Origin: Fulvimonas soli
Lineage (GTDB): Bacteria; Pseudomonadota; Gammaproteobacteria; Xanthomonadales; Rhodanobacteraceae
Length of the DNA: 64,000 nt
Direction: 5' to 3'
Assembly (NCBI RefSeq): GCF_003148905.1
Contig: NZ_QGHC01000001.1
Location: 1 to 64,000, forward strand
The position numbers and the translations under genes are program-made. Shown in pieces: positions 34,356 to 43,974 of this stretch; position 1 is the stretch's first letter; each line of letters begins with the position of its first letter. The notes beneath the pieces were generated by a model. It did no database searches and had not been told where the DNA came from. It was given only the letters and a program-made list of their open reading frames with translations.

Positions 34356-36185
34356 TCAGCCCGCGCGCGAGGCGCGCTTGCGGTCGTTCTCGGTGAGGTG
34401 CTTCTTGCGCAGGCGGATCGCCTTGGGCGTCACCTCGACCAGCTCGTCGTCCTCGATGAACTCCAGCGCCTGCTCCAGCGACATCTTGATCGGCGGGGTG
34501 AGGATGATCGCGTCGTCCTTGCCGGCCGCGCGGATGTTGGTGAGCTGCTTCTCGCGCAGGGCGTTGACGGTGAGGTCGTTGTCCTTGGCGTGGATGCCGA
34601 CCAGCTGGCCCTCGTAGATGTCCTCGCCGGCGTTGATCAGCAGGCGCCCGCGCTCCTGCAGGCCGAACAGCGCGTAGCCCGGCGCCTTGCCGGTGCCGTT
34701 GGAGATCATCACGCCGTTGGGCCGCTTGGCGATCGCGCCCTCGCTCTTCGGGCCGTAGTGGTCGAACACGTGGAACAGCAGGCCCGAGCCCTGGGTCAGC
34801 GTCTTGAACTCGGTCTGGAAGCCGATCAGGCCGCGCGCCGGGATCAGGTATTCCAGGCGCACGCGGCCCTTGCCGTCCGGCTCCATGTTCTTGAGCTGGC
34901 CGCGGCGCATGCCCAGGCGCTCCATCACGCCGCCCTGGTGCTGCTCCTCCACGTCCACCACCAGCTGCTCGATCGGCTCGGACAGCACGCCGTCGATCTC
35001 CTTGATGATCACCTCGGGGCGCGACACCGCCAGCTCGTAGCCCTCGCGGCGCATGTTCTCGATCAGCACCGACAGGTGCAGCTCGCCGCGGCCGGAGACC
35101 TTGAGCTTGTCCGGGTCCTCGGTGTCCTCCACGCGCAGCGCCACGTTGTGCAGCGTCTCGCGCATCAGGCGGTCGCGCAGCTGGCGGCTGGTGATGAACT
35201 TGCCGCCGGAGAAGTCCTTGTGGCCGGCGAACGGCGAGTTGTTGACCTGGAAGGTCATCGAGATGGTCGGCTCGTCCACGGTCAGCGCGGGCAGCGCCTC
35301 GGGCGCGGCCGGGTCGGTGAGGGTGTCGGAGATGCTCAGCGCCTCGATGCCGGAGATCGCCACGATGTCGCCGGCCTGCGCCTCGGGCACCTCCAGCCGC
35401 TCCAGGCCGAGGAAGCCGAGCACCTGCAGCACCTTGCCGCTGCGCTTCCTGCCCTCGCGGTCGACGATCGCCACCGGCATGTTGGTGCGCACCCGGCCGC
35501 GCTGGATGCGGCCGATGCCGATCAGGCCCACGTAGCTGTTGTAGTCGAGCTGGCTGATGCGCATCTGGAACGGGCCGTCCAGGTCCACCTGCGGCGGCGG
35601 CACGTGCCGCATGATCGCCTCGTACAGCGGCGTCATGTCGCCCGAGCGGGCCTCCGGGTCGAGGCTGGCGTAGCCGTTCAGCGCCGAGGCGTACACCACC
35701 GGGAACTCCATCTGCTCGGCGGTGGCGCCGAGGCGGTCGAACAGGTCCCACACCTGCTCCACCACCCAGTCCGGGCGCGCGCCGGGGCGGTCGATCTTGT
35801 TCACCACCACGATCGGCTTGAAGCCCATCGCGAAGGCCTTCTGGGTGACGAAGCGGGTCTGCGGCATCGGGCCGTCCATCGCGTCGACCAGCAGCAGCAC
35901 CGAGTCCACCATCGACAGCACGCGCTCCACCTCGCCGCCGAAGTCGGCGTGGCCGGGGGTGTCGACGATGTTGATGCGGTTGCCCTGCCAGGTGATCGCG
36001 GTGTTCTTGGCCAGGATGGTGATGCCGCGCTCCTTCTCCTGGTCGTTGCTGTCCATCACCCGCTCGGCCAGCACGGTGCGCTCGCTGAGCGTGCCGGACT
36101 GCTTCAGCAGCTGGTCGACGAGGGTGGTCTTGCCGTGGTCGACGTGGGCGACGATGGCGATGTTGCGCAGTTTTTCGATGGACAT
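34356..36185 (-). CDS. typA: GTP-binding translational stress factor TypA/BipA
   Basis: A 609-residue ribosome-associated GTPase. Seen: G1 [20 protein letters not shown] (residues 8-27), G2 [16 protein letters not shown]3 [16 protein letters not shown]4 [14 protein letters not shown], then domains II-III and V and the BipA-specific C-terminal part ([40 protein letters not shown]). It acts in ribosome assembly and cold or other stress. The start [10 protein letters not shown] fits the family exactly. A TATAAT box lies about 65 nt upstream. Confidence 0.97.
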   Translation of the reverse strand: MSIEKLRNIAIVAHVDHGKTTLVDQLLKQSGTLSERTVLAERVMDSNDQEKERGITILAKNTAITWQGNRINIVDTPGHADFGGEVERVLSMVDSVLLLVDAMDGPMPQTRFVTQKAFAMGFKPIVVVNKIDRPGARPDWVVEQVWDLFDRLGATAEQMEFPVVYASALNGYASLDPEARSGDMTPLYEAIMRHVPPPQVDLDGPFQMRISQLDYNSYVGLIGIGRIQRGRVRTNMPVAIVDREGRKRSGKVLQVLGFLGLERLEVPEAQAGDIVAISGIEALSISDTLTDPAAPEALPALTVDEPTISMTFQVNNSPFAGHKDFSGGKFITSRQLRDRLMRETLHNVALRVEDTEDPDKLKVSGRGELHLSVLIENMRREGYELAVSRPEVIIKEIDGVLSEPIEQLVVDVEEQHQGGVMERLGMRRGQLKNMEPDGKGRVRLEYLIPARGLIGFQTEFKTLTQGSGLLFHVFDHYGPKSEGAIAKRPNGVMISNGTGKAPGYALFGLQERGRLLINAGEDIYEGQLVGIHAKDNDLTVNALREKQLTNIRAAGKDDAIILTPPIKMSLEQALEFIEDDELVEVTPKAIRLRKKHLTENDRKRASRAG

Positions 36186-36249
36186 GACGAAAGGCCCGGG
36201 CGGCGCGGAAGCTGCCGCCACGCGAATGTTCGAGGGGATAAACCGGGCG

Positions 36250-36255
36250 ATTATA
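36250..36255 (-). promoter_or_regulatory. Consensus -10 box of typA
   Basis: On the minus strand TATAAT (36255-36250) stands 64 nt before the typA ATG. The -35 position (36278-36273, GGGCAA) is weak. The leader of about 58 nt holds no recognised riboswitch. Confidence 0.5.
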
Positions 36256-36429
36256 CGGGGTCGCGCGGCAACTTGCCCGCGCCGGGCGGCGGCCGTTCCG
36301 CGGGAAGACGGGCCCGGCGGGCGCCCGGGCGCGGGAGCCTGTCCAGAATCTTCCGGGGAAGCGTGCCGGGAAGGCTCGCCGGATGAACCGCAGGCGTGGG
36401 GCTCCGGCCGGGCGAGGCCACGCTCGCTT

Positions 36430-36731
36430 TCCCGGCGCCGGGACATGACCGTGACGGGCATGGCATCGAGGCCGTGGGCGGCCTCGCGTCGGGTTGATCG
36501 CGGCCGGAGGCCGCTCCCACAGGGACCTCGCCAGCCTTGCGGGAGCGGCCTCCGGCCGCGATGCCCAGGCCCACGCCCGCGATGCCGCGCCGTTGCGGAC
36601 CGGCGCCCATTACCCGCTCCCCGAAGCCGGCGCGATCCATGGTGTCTCCCCGCGTACCTGCGCCCTCCCTTGGCCCGTGCGCAAACGGCTCCCGGCGCGG
36701 GGCACGGGAAGGGACCGTGAACAGGCGCTCA
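36430..36731 (+). repeat. Dispersed repeat, copy B with internal REP pair, ending in a truncated gene
   Basis: The same family as 9886-10125. Full order: CCCGGCGCCGGG, GGGCATGGCATCG, CTCGCGTCGGGTTGATCGCG, two REP arms (GCCGGAGGCCGCTCCCACAG and GGGAGCGGCCTCCGGCCGC, about 36497-36563), GCCGCGCCGTTGCGGACCGG, GGCGCGATCCATGG, TCCCCGCGTACCTGC, CACGGGAAGG and ACCGTGAACAGGCGCTCAAG. It occupies most of the 543-bp gap 36186-36728. Its right end coincides with the stop codon of the truncated lipoprotein gene. Confidence 0.82.
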
Positions 36732-37322
36732 AGGGGTGCGGCAAGCGCGGCTGGCCGCGTCGAAGTGCAGCGGCAGGCCGTTGGCGAGCCGGCCGTCGCC
36801 GTGCGCGTCCAGCGGCGCGGCCAGCCGCGACATCGTGTCGCCGCCGCCGAAGCGGGCGTTGAAGGCGGCAAGGCCGTCCTGCTTCAGGCGCAGCGTGAGC
36901 AGCGCCTGGCTGCCGGGCGAGGGCGTGCCGAGCGGGTCGACCAGCGCCAGCTCCACCGGCGAGCGCAGGTCGTCCAGCAGCGGCAGCAGCCAGGACGCGA
37001 CGCCGGCGTCGGCCAGCAGCTCGTCCTTGCCCAGCGCCTCGCGGATCTGCGCCACGGCCTTGAGGTGCTGCGCGCCGGCCAGCGCGGGATCGAGCGGGCG
37101 GCCGCCGGGCACGGCGCCCAGCACGCCCCACGGCGAAGGCAGGCGCAGGTAGGCCACGGTGGCGGCGGGCAGGTGCCCGCGCAGCCAGGCCGGCTGGGCG
37201 AGCTCGTCCTGCGCGCGCTGCCGCGCGGCGGCATCGACGGTGGGCGCGGATTCGCGGTGGCAGGCGGTGACGGCGAGGCCGGCCGCCAGCACGGCGGCCG
37301 CGAGGAGGCGGCGCGAAGTGTT
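36729..37322 (-). pseudogene. Lipoprotein fragment cut off at a dispersed repeat
   Basis: A coding frame of about 195 codons on the minus strand: lipobox-like RRLLAAAVLAAGLAVTAC (Cys codon at 37262-37260), then helical sequence (DAAARQRAQDELAQPAWLRG), PAATVAYLRLPSPWGVLGAV and LLTLRLKQDGLAAFNARFGG. It stops abruptly (ASRACRTP) exactly at the end of repeat copy B. Similar large lipoproteins of Xanthomonadales, from memory, run several hundred residues further. No ATG opens the frame; codons before the lipobox read AAC ACT TCG behind a GGAAGG site, or GTG at 37292 could start a very short signal. So it is probably a 3'-deleted, start-damaged remnant. Confidence 0.6.
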
Positions 37323-37456
37323 CCTTCCCCGGGATTCCCCTGGTGGACGCGCGCGGGACGCCAGCTCCGTGGGCGCCGTCCCTGACGCTGCGCCGCGAAG
37401 CTTAGCAAGCGGCCGCGCGCGATGCCCGCCGCGGCGGGCACCGCGCGCACGGGTCT

Positions 37457-38161
37457 TCAGCCGTGCAGCAGGTCGTACTGCGCCTGCGCGGTGTACCAGA
37501 GCAGCTGGTAGTGGCCGTAGGGGTAGTCGTAGCTGGCGTCCTCGCCGGGAATGGTGGAGGTGTGCACGCCGTCCACCACGCACACGCCGCCGTAGCAGTT
37601 GATCTCGTCGATCCACGACTTGATCGAGTACATGTGCACGCCGAAGCGGTGCCCGGCGATGCCGCCGAGGAACGGGCTGTGCACCGACAGGCCGTAGTAG
37701 CCGCAGGTGGTGGTGGCGACGTTGAACGGATAGGTGCCGCACGACCACAGCCCGTGCACCGCGCCGGCGATGCCGATGAAGTGGTCCACCCGGTTCGCCA
37801 CGCCGAGCTTGTCGATCTCGCGCATCGCCAGGGTCACGCCCATCGAGTGGCCGATCACGTCGATGTGGCCGCTGCACGAGCCGGCCAGCGCGTTGCTGAT
37901 GGCGTTCTTCACCGGCGTCTCCTCGCTGCCGTTGTGGTCGTTGCAGGCGGCGCACAGCGGGTTGCCCCAGGACGGCGCGACGATCTGCGCGCTGGCGTAG
38001 CCGTGCTGGCGCAGGAGGTCGACGGTGTTCTGGAAATCGCTCGGGCTGCCGGTGTTGCCGTGGACCAGCACCACCGTGTTGACGCAGGCGGCGTGCAGGC
38101 CGAACACCGGCGCGAGCAGCAGCACGGCCAGCAGGCCGATGATGCGTTGCTTGACGGACAT
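37457..38161 (-). CDS. Secreted lipase-type alpha/beta hydrolase
   Basis: A 234-residue exported enzyme, signal peptide LLAVLLLAPVFGLHAA. Seen: oxyanion strand NTVVLVHGNTGSPSDF, nucleophile elbow HIDVIGHSMGVTLAM (Ser near residue 121) and aspartate/His regions near DGVHTSTIPGEDASYDYPYG and GHYQLLW. Several cysteines (ACVN, CAACN, GSCSG, WSCGTY, TTCGYY, NCYGGVC) suggest disulfides. It fits the class 2/EstA-like lipase families. It is next to the PHB genes but on the opposite strand; its link to them is uncertain. Confidence 0.85.
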   Translation of the reverse strand: MSVKQRIIGLLAVLLLAPVFGLHAACVNTVVLVHGNTGSPSDFQNTVDLLRQHGYASAQIVAPSWGNPLCAACNDHNGSEETPVKNAISNALAGSCSGHIDVIGHSMGVTLAMREIDKLGVANRVDHFIGIAGAVHGLWSCGTYPFNVATTTCGYYGLSVHSPFLGGIAGHRFGVHMYSIKSWIDEINCYGGVCVVDGVHTSTIPGEDASYDYPYGHYQLLWYTAQAQYDLLHG

Positions 38162-38298
38162 GGACGTTCCTCCTCGTTTCGCGTTGCCATGCCCCGGCGG
38201 ACCGGGGCGGGAAGGCCGCGCCGCGCGGGCGGGCGGCCGGAACCTCGGGCGACGTCGCTGCCGCGCGCGGCGGCAGGGGGAGGGCGTCGCGGGGGGAA

Positions 38299-39696
38299 CT
38301 ACACCAGGCCGGTGAGCGCGTGGATGGCGATCGCCACGAACACCGCCAGCGTCTTGATCAGCGTCACCGCGAAGATGTCGCGGTAGGACTGCCGGTGGGT
38401 GAGCCCGGTCACCGCCAGCAGGGTGATCACCGCGCCGTTGTGCGGCAGCGTGTCCATGCCGCCGGAGGCCATCGCCGCCACGCGGTGCAGCACCTCCATC
38501 GGGATGCCGGCGGCGTGCGCGTTGGCGACGAAGGTATCGGCCATCGCCGCCAGCGCGATGCCCATGCCGCCGGAGGCCGAGCCGGTGATGCCGGCCAGCG
38601 CGGTCACCGTCACCGCCTCGTTGACCAGCGGGCTGGGGATCGCGTGCAGCGCGTCGGCCACCAGCTTGAAGCCGGGCAGGGCGGCGATCACCGCGCCGAA
38701 GCCGTATTCCGAGGCGGTGTTCATCGAGGCCAGCAGCGCGCCGGCCACCGCCGCCTTGCTGCCCTCGGCGAAGCGCCGCGCCACCGGCCGCCAGGCGAAC
38801 GCGAGCACGCACAGGATGCCGGCCAGCAGCGCGCCTTCCACCGCCCAGATCGCGGCCAGCTTGGACACCTCCTGCACCACCGGCTCGGCCTTGCCCACCA
38901 CGCTGGGCGAGAACGACTGCGTGGCGCCGTAGGCGCGCGGGATCAGGTCGGTGAACAGCTTGTTGCACACGCCCACCAGCAGCAGCGGCAGCAGCGCCAC
39001 CAGCGGGTGCGCCAGCCGCTCGCCCTCGAACGGCGCCGGCTCGTTGGCCAGCTCGCCGCCGTAGCCCTCGCCCGCGGCGGCGGCCCTGCGCCGGCGCCAT
39101 TCGAGGTAGGCCAGGCCGGCGGCGAGGATGAACGCCGAGCCCAGCGTGCCCAGCCACGGCGCCGCCCAGGCGTCGGTGCCGAAGTAGCCGGTGGGGATGA
39201 TGTTCTGGATCTGCGGCGTGCCCGGCAGCGAGTCCATGGTGAAGGTGAACGCGCCCAGCGCGATGGTGCCGGGGATCAGTCGCTTGGGGATGCCGGACTG
39301 GCGGAACAGCTCGGCGGCGAACGGGTACACCGCGAACACCACCACGAACAGCGACACGCCGCCGTAGGTGAGCAGCGCGCACACCAGCACGATGGAGAGG
39401 ATGGCGCGCCCGCGCCCGACCAGCCCGATGGTGCCGGCCACGATGGCCCTGGAGAAGCCGGACAGCTCGATCAGCTTGCCGAACACCGCGCCCAGCATGA
39501 ACACCGGGAAGTACAGCTTGAGGAAGCCGACCATCTTGTCCATGAACAGGCCGGTGAACATCGGCGCCACCAGCGCGGGGTCGGTGAGCAGCACGGCGCC
39601 GAGCGCGGCGAGCGGCGCGAACAGGATCACGCTGTAGCCGCGGTAGGCCGCCAGCATCAGGAACGCCAGCGCGGCCAGCACGATCAGGAACGCCAT
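38299..39696 (-). CDS. GntP-family permease, probably for 3-hydroxybutyrate or a related acid
   Basis: A 465-residue inner-membrane transporter with about 12-14 hydrophobic spans. Seen: PVFMLGAVFGKLIELSG, ALLTYGGVSLFVVVFAVYPF, TFTMDSLPGTPQIQNIIPT, SMNTASEYGFGAVIAALPGF, TGSASGGMGIALAAMADTF and SGGMDTLPHNGAVITLLAV, all typical of GntP (gluconate or D-3-hydroxybutyrate and similar). The direction is divergent from the TonB receptor. With a PHB depolymerase and oligomer hydrolase nearby, uptake of 3-hydroxybutyrate is the best inference; gluconate cannot be excluded by sequence alone. Confidence 0.9.
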   Translation of the reverse strand: MAFLIVLAALAFLMLAAYRGYSVILFAPLAALGAVLLTDPALVAPMFTGLFMDKMVGFLKLYFPVFMLGAVFGKLIELSGFSRAIVAGTIGLVGRGRAILSIVLVCALLTYGGVSLFVVVFAVYPFAAELFRQSGIPKRLIPGTIALGAFTFTMDSLPGTPQIQNIIPTGYFGTDAWAAPWLGTLGSAFILAAGLAYLEWRRRRAAAAGEGYGGELANEPAPFEGERLAHPLVALLPLLLVGVCNKLFTDLIPRAYGATQSFSPSVVGKAEPVVQEVSKLAAIWAVEGALLAGILCVLAFAWRPVARRFAEGSKAAVAGALLASMNTASEYGFGAVIAALPGFKLVADALHAIPSPLVNEAVTVTALAGITGSASGGMGIALAAMADTFVANAHAAGIPMEVLHRVAAMASGGMDTLPHNGAVITLLAVTGLTHRQSYRDIFAVTLIKTLAVFVAIAIHALTGLV

Positions 39697-39831
39697 CCGT
39701 GTCTCCCCTTCGGACGCTGCATCGGAATGCGGTGGGGGCGGAGTATCGGCGCGGCCCGCGGGGCGCGGCACTGTACGAAGGTACAAGTGCCCCTGCGCCG
39801 GCGGCTGCCTAAGCTCGTTCCATCACGTCAG

Positions 39832-39912
39832 GCGTCATTCCCGCGCAAGCGGGAATCCATGTGCTCCGGTCGGGCAAAGGCCAGATGGATTCCCGCTTGC
39901 GCGGGAATGACG
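39832..39912. repeat. Inverted ATTCC-type repeat pair
   Basis: Arms TCATTCCCGCGCAAGCGGGA and TCCCGCTTGCGCGGGAATGA flank about 35 bp. It lies in the 335-bp divergent region between the GntP permease and the TonB receptor. The arms form one long hairpin; any regulatory effect is unknown. The rest of that gap holds a purine-rich stretch GAGGGGGAG before the receptor start. Confidence 0.75.
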
Positions 39913-40031
39913 TCGGGCAGGAACGGAATACGCGGGAACAGGAACCGCCGGGAGCGACCCGGCATCCGCAACAGCGTCACCGCCAACGCGACCGCGGCCG
40001 GCGGCCACGAAACGAAAGACGAGGGGGAGTC

Positions 40032-42320
40032 ATGCAACGCACGCATCTGAGTCTGGCGATCGGCCTGGTGGTGGGCGCGCTGTGCGCCGCGCCCGCGCTG
40101 GCGCAGGACGCGCAGGACAGCGGGAGCGCCGGCAAGAGCGCGGCCAAACAGGCCGAGGCCAAGCAGCTGGAGGCGGTCACGGTCAGCGCGCGTCGCCGCG
40201 ACGAGTCGATGGAGAAGGTGCCGGTGGCGGTCACCGCCTTCAGCGGCGAGGACATGCGCGACCTGCAGGCGATGAGCATCGACGGCCTGCAGGGCGCCGT
40301 GCCCAACCTCAACATCGTGCAGGGGCGTGGCTCCTCCTCCGCGGTCAACGTGTTCATCCGCGGCATCGGCCAGCCCGACGCGCTGCAGACCTTCGACCCC
40401 GGCGTGGGCATGTACGTGGACGACGTCTACTACTCGCGCATCCAGGGCGCGCTGATCGACCTGTTCGACGTGGAGCGGGTGGAGGTGCTGCGCGGCCCGC
40501 AGGGCACGCTGTACGGCAAGAACTCCACCGGCGGCGCGATCAAGGTGGTCACCCGCAATCCGGGCGACGCGCCGGAGGGCTCGGTGGAGGCCACCGTGGG
40601 CAACTACGGCCGGCGCGAGGGCAAGTTCTATTTCGGCGGCCCGCTGGGCGGCAACGGCTGGTCGGCCTCCATCGCCGGCTCCGACGCGCGCACCGACGGC
40701 TACGTCACCGACCCGTCCAACGGGCGCAGGTACAACGACGAGAACGGCAAGTCGGTGCGCGGCAAGCTGCGCTACCACCCGTCGGAGACCTTCGACGGCA
40801 CGCTGACCCTGGACTACACCAGGCAGGACACCGGGCTCACCCTGGGCCAGCCGGTCTCGCCGCTGATCCAGACCGACCTGGTGCTCGGCCCGGTGGTGCT
40901 GTACCAGCCGGACCTCGACAGGAAGTACGACTTCCGCACGCGCACCTCCTTCGACCCCGGCCAGGGCCAGAAGCTGCGCCACGAGGGCGCGGCGCTGAAC
41001 CTGAGCTGGAAGCTGGGCGAGCGCTGGACGCTCAAGAGCATCAGCGCGGTGCGCAAGCTCGACAGCGACTCCTACATCGACATCGATGCCTCGCAGTACC
41101 AGCTCGGCGACGTGCTGGTGGACTTCCACCAGAAGCAGACCAGCCAGGAGCTGCAGCTGCAGTACGACAACGGCAGCAACCTGCAGGCGGTGTACGGCCT
41201 GTACTACCTGCGCGAGACGGTGCCCTCGCACCAGGAGGCCTACGCCGACGACCTGTTCGCGCTGGCCGGCACGCCGATCACCTTCCTGCGCACCATCGAC
41301 GACGACCTCACCACCACCAGCTACGCCGGCTTCGCCCACCTCAACTGGGAGTTCTCGCCGAGCTGGACGCTGGCCGCGGGCGTGCGCTACAGCAGCGACA
41401 AGAAGGACTACTACCGCACCACCAGCACCTTCTGGGGCGCGCCGTTCGCCTCGCTCGACCAGACCGTGGCCTTCGACAAGGGCAAGCGCTGGGACGCCTG
41501 GACGCCCACGGTCAGCCTGCAGAAGCAGCTCGACCCGCAGACCATGGTCTACGTCTCGGCCAGCCGCGGCTTCAAGTCCGGCGGCTTCAACGGCCGCGCC
41601 AACGACCCGAACGAGGCGAAGAACCCCGAGTTCGCGCCCGAGTACGTGTGGACCTACGAGCTGGGCCTGAAGTGGCGCTCGCAGGACAACCGCCTGCAGG
41701 CCAACCTGGCCGCCTTCCACAGCGACTACAAGGACTTCCAGGCGCGCGTCTCGGAGATCCAGAACCCCGGCTCGATCACCCCGACCTTCGCCTTCCCGGT
41801 GATCAACGCGGCCAAGCTGAAGATGGACGGCCTGGAGTTCGAGGGCGCGGCCGTGCTGGGCCAGGGCACGCGGCTGTCGGCGCAGGTGGGCTACCTCGAC
41901 GCGCGCTACGACAAGTTCGACGACCACCGCCTCGACCCCAACGACCCGCAGTACAACCCGCACCTGCACGACCACGTGCCGTTCTCGCCGAAATGGACCG
42001 CGCGGCTGGCCGCCACGCAGACCTTCGCCCTGGGCGACGGCAGCGCGCTCACCTTCGGCGGCGACTGGTCCTACCGCACCGAGACCTGGCTCAGCGTGGA
42101 CAACTACCCCGCGCTAAGCCAGAAGGCGTACAGCCTGGTCGGCCTGTTCGGCATCTACGACTCCGCCGACGGCCACTGGCAGCTGCGCGCGGGCGTGCGC
42201 AACCTCACCGACAAGGTGTACAAGACCGACGGCCAGGAGTTCTCCAGCGTGGGCAACATCCGCACGGCGTACTACGGCATGCCGCGCAACTGGTACGTCA
42301 GCGCGCGGTACAACTTCTGA
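40032..42320 (+). CDS. TonB-dependent outer-membrane receptor
   Basis: A 762-residue beta-barrel transporter. Signal peptide (MQRTHLSLAIGLVVGALCAA, cleavage near ALAQ), TonB-box-like QLEAVTVSARRR (about residues 45-57), plug with VPNLNIVQGRGSSSAVNVFI, RGIGQPDALQTFDPGVGMYV and VERVEVLRGPQGTLYGKNST, then the 22-strand barrel ending in YGMPRNWYVSARYNF with the terminal Phe. The plug resembles the broad proteobacterial group for large ligands. SD GGGGGAG precedes ATG 40032. It stands 75 nt before the PHB depolymerase, which suggests it imports depolymerase products; the ligand is inferred. Confidence 0.95.
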   Translation: MQRTHLSLAIGLVVGALCAAPALAQDAQDSGSAGKSAAKQAEAKQLEAVTVSARRRDESMEKVPVAVTAFSGEDMRDLQAMSIDGLQGAVPNLNIVQGRGSSSAVNVFIRGIGQPDALQTFDPGVGMYVDDVYYSRIQGALIDLFDVERVEVLRGPQGTLYGKNSTGGAIKVVTRNPGDAPEGSVEATVGNYGRREGKFYFGGPLGGNGWSASIAGSDARTDGYVTDPSNGRRYNDENGKSVRGKLRYHPSETFDGTLTLDYTRQDTGLTLGQPVSPLIQTDLVLGPVVLYQPDLDRKYDFRTRTSFDPGQGQKLRHEGAALNLSWKLGERWTLKSISAVRKLDSDSYIDIDASQYQLGDVLVDFHQKQTSQELQLQYDNGSNLQAVYGLYYLRETVPSHQEAYADDLFALAGTPITFLRTIDDDLTTTSYAGFAHLNWEFSPSWTLAAGVRYSSDKKDYYRTTSTFWGAPFASLDQTVAFDKGKRWDAWTPTVSLQKQLDPQTMVYVSASRGFKSGGFNGRANDPNEAKNPEFAPEYVWTYELGLKWRSQDNRLQANLAAFHSDYKDFQARVSEIQNPGSITPTFAFPVINAAKLKMDGLEFEGAAVLGQGTRLSAQVGYLDARYDKFDDHRLDPNDPQYNPHLHDHVPFSPKWTARLAATQTFALGDGSALTFGGDWSYRTETWLSVDNYPALSQKAYSLVGLFGIYDSADGHWQLRAGVRNLTDKVYKTDGQEFSSVGNIRTAYYGMPRNWYVSARYNF

Positions 42321-42395
42321 CCGGCAAGCGGGGCGTCGCGCGTCGCGGCGCCCCGACGGCTTCCACCACGGCGGCTTCGAACGGAGGACCCGCAC

Positions 42396-43433
42396 ATGCG
42401 CAGCATCCCTCTTCTCCGCGCGCTCGCCCTCGGCCTGGCCCTGTGCGCCGGCATGGCGGCGGCCGAGGACGCGCCGCCGCTGCCGAAGCTGCGCGTGGAC
42501 CCGGCGCGGGTGGCGGTGGCCGGGCTGTCCTCCGGCGCGTACATGGCCACGCAGGCGCAGATCGCCTACCCGGACGTGTTCCACGGCGCGGCCATCGTCG
42601 CGGGCGGTCCGTATGGCTGCGCGGGCGGCAGCCTGCAGGCGGCGCTCGGCAGCTGCATGAAGGGCACGCCGGCGCCGGACGTCGACGCGCTGGTCGCCGC
42701 GGCGAGGCAGCGCGCGGCGGACGGGCGCAACGGCCCGCTGGCCGCGCTCGCCCGCGCGAAGGTCTACCTGCTGCACGGCAAGGACGACGCGCTGGTCGCG
42801 CCCGCGGTGGCGGAGGCCGGCGCGCGTTTCTACACGCAGTTGCGCGACACCGTGCCGGGGCTGACAGGACTGCAAGTGCACGACGATGGCGGCCGCGCCT
42901 TCGCGCACAACCTGCCGGTGGCGGGGCAGGGCGACGACTGCGACAAGTCGGTGTCGCCGTACCTCGGCCACTGCGGCTTCGACGCGGCCGGGGCGATCTT
43001 CGCCGAGCTGTACGGCCGGCCGCCGCACGCCGCCGGCGCCGCGCCGCGTGGCGAGCTGCGCAGGTTCGACCAGGACGCGCTGCGCCCGGACGGCAAGGAT
43101 GCGTTCCTGGCGGCGGAAGGCTACGTCTACCTGCCGCCGGACTGCCTGGCCGGCAAGCGCTGCGGCGTGCTGGTGGCGCTGCACGGCTGCAAGCAGAACG
43201 CCGACGCGGTGGGCGAGGCGTTCGTGAAGGACGCCGGCTTCAACCGCTGGGCCGACGCCTACGGCGTGGCGGTAATCTACCCGCAGACGCGCGCCAGCCT
43301 GGCGCCCTTGAATCCGCAGGCATGCTGGGACTGGTGGGGCTATTCGGGAGCCGACTACGACACGCGCCAGGGCGTGCAGCTGCGCTGGCTGCTCGCGGCG
43401 CTGCACGCGCTCGGCCTGCCGGCGACCCGCTGA
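42396..43433 (+). CDS. Extracellular PHB depolymerase, short-chain-length type 2
   Basis: A 345-residue exported enzyme, signal peptide ALALGLALCAGMAAA. Seen: catalytic lipase-box GLSSGAYMATQ with Ser45, RAKVYLLHGKDDALV as the acid region, CDKSVSPYLGHCGFDAAGAI, CGVLVALHGCKQNADAVG as the oxyanion HGC motif and YPQTRASLAPLNPQACWDWW, all typical of type 2 catalytic-domain PHB depolymerases. No separate substrate-binding domain follows, so it may prefer amorphous polymer or oligomers. It cuts polyhydroxybutyrate to 3-hydroxybutyrate oligomers outside the cytoplasm. Confidence 0.93.
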   Translation: MRSIPLLRALALGLALCAGMAAAEDAPPLPKLRVDPARVAVAGLSSGAYMATQAQIAYPDVFHGAAIVAGGPYGCAGGSLQAALGSCMKGTPAPDVDALVAAARQRAADGRNGPLAALARAKVYLLHGKDDALVAPAVAEAGARFYTQLRDTVPGLTGLQVHDDGGRAFAHNLPVAGQGDDCDKSVSPYLGHCGFDAAGAIFAELYGRPPHAAGAAPRGELRRFDQDALRPDGKDAFLAAEGYVYLPPDCLAGKRCGVLVALHGCKQNADAVGEAFVKDAGFNRWADAYGVAVIYPQTRASLAPLNPQACWDWWGYSGADYDTRQGVQLRWLLAALHALGLPATR

Positions 43434-43974
43434 GCCCCCGCCCTTCTCCCTCTCCCCTGCGGGGAGAGGGCCGGGGTGAGGGGCCATGCTTGCGACACTC
43501 TCCCACTCCTGTCGCCCCGGCGCAGAGCCCGCCCCGGACTCGATCCGGGGCCGGGGCCCGGGGCGACGTGACTCGATTGTCGCCTTGCGCTCGGCGCATT
43601 CGCTTTTCCCGGCATTGCGATGGTCCAGCCCGCCTCCGGCGGGGTTCCGCCCTGCGGGCTGATCCGCCGCCCGCCCGCCGCGCCATAGGGGCCCCGAAGA
43701 GCGGCGCGCTTCCTGCGCGCACTTCTCACGCCCGCTGCGCGAGCGAAAAGCGGGAAGTGGAGCGTGGAGTTTCGGGAGTGCCGCGCCTTGCTCCCTCTCC
43801 CCTCCGGGGAGAGGGTCGGGGTGAGGGGCCGGGGCCCGCGAAAGCGTGGAAGGAGCTGCCGCTTCTCATGCGAAAGAATCCTTTCAGTCAGGGTGAACAC
43901 CTCGATCGCGGCCGGAGGCCGCTCCCCCAGCCTCCTCCACACTTGCGTCCCCATCCCCGGCGCGAGGCAGCCCG
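43434..43974. repeat. Composite of repeats, no gene
   Basis: A 541-bp gap made of several repeat pieces: two CCCTCTCCCC/GGGGAGAGGG hairpins each followed by GGGGTGAGGGGCC (43449-43483 and 43791-43831), a long hairpin GTCGCCCCGG...CCGGGGCGAC (43510-43566), and a REP arm GATCGCGGCCGGAGGCCGC (43905-43923). No ORF or promoter could be supported in it, except that the last REP lies 50 nt before the kinase start. Confidence 0.7.
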
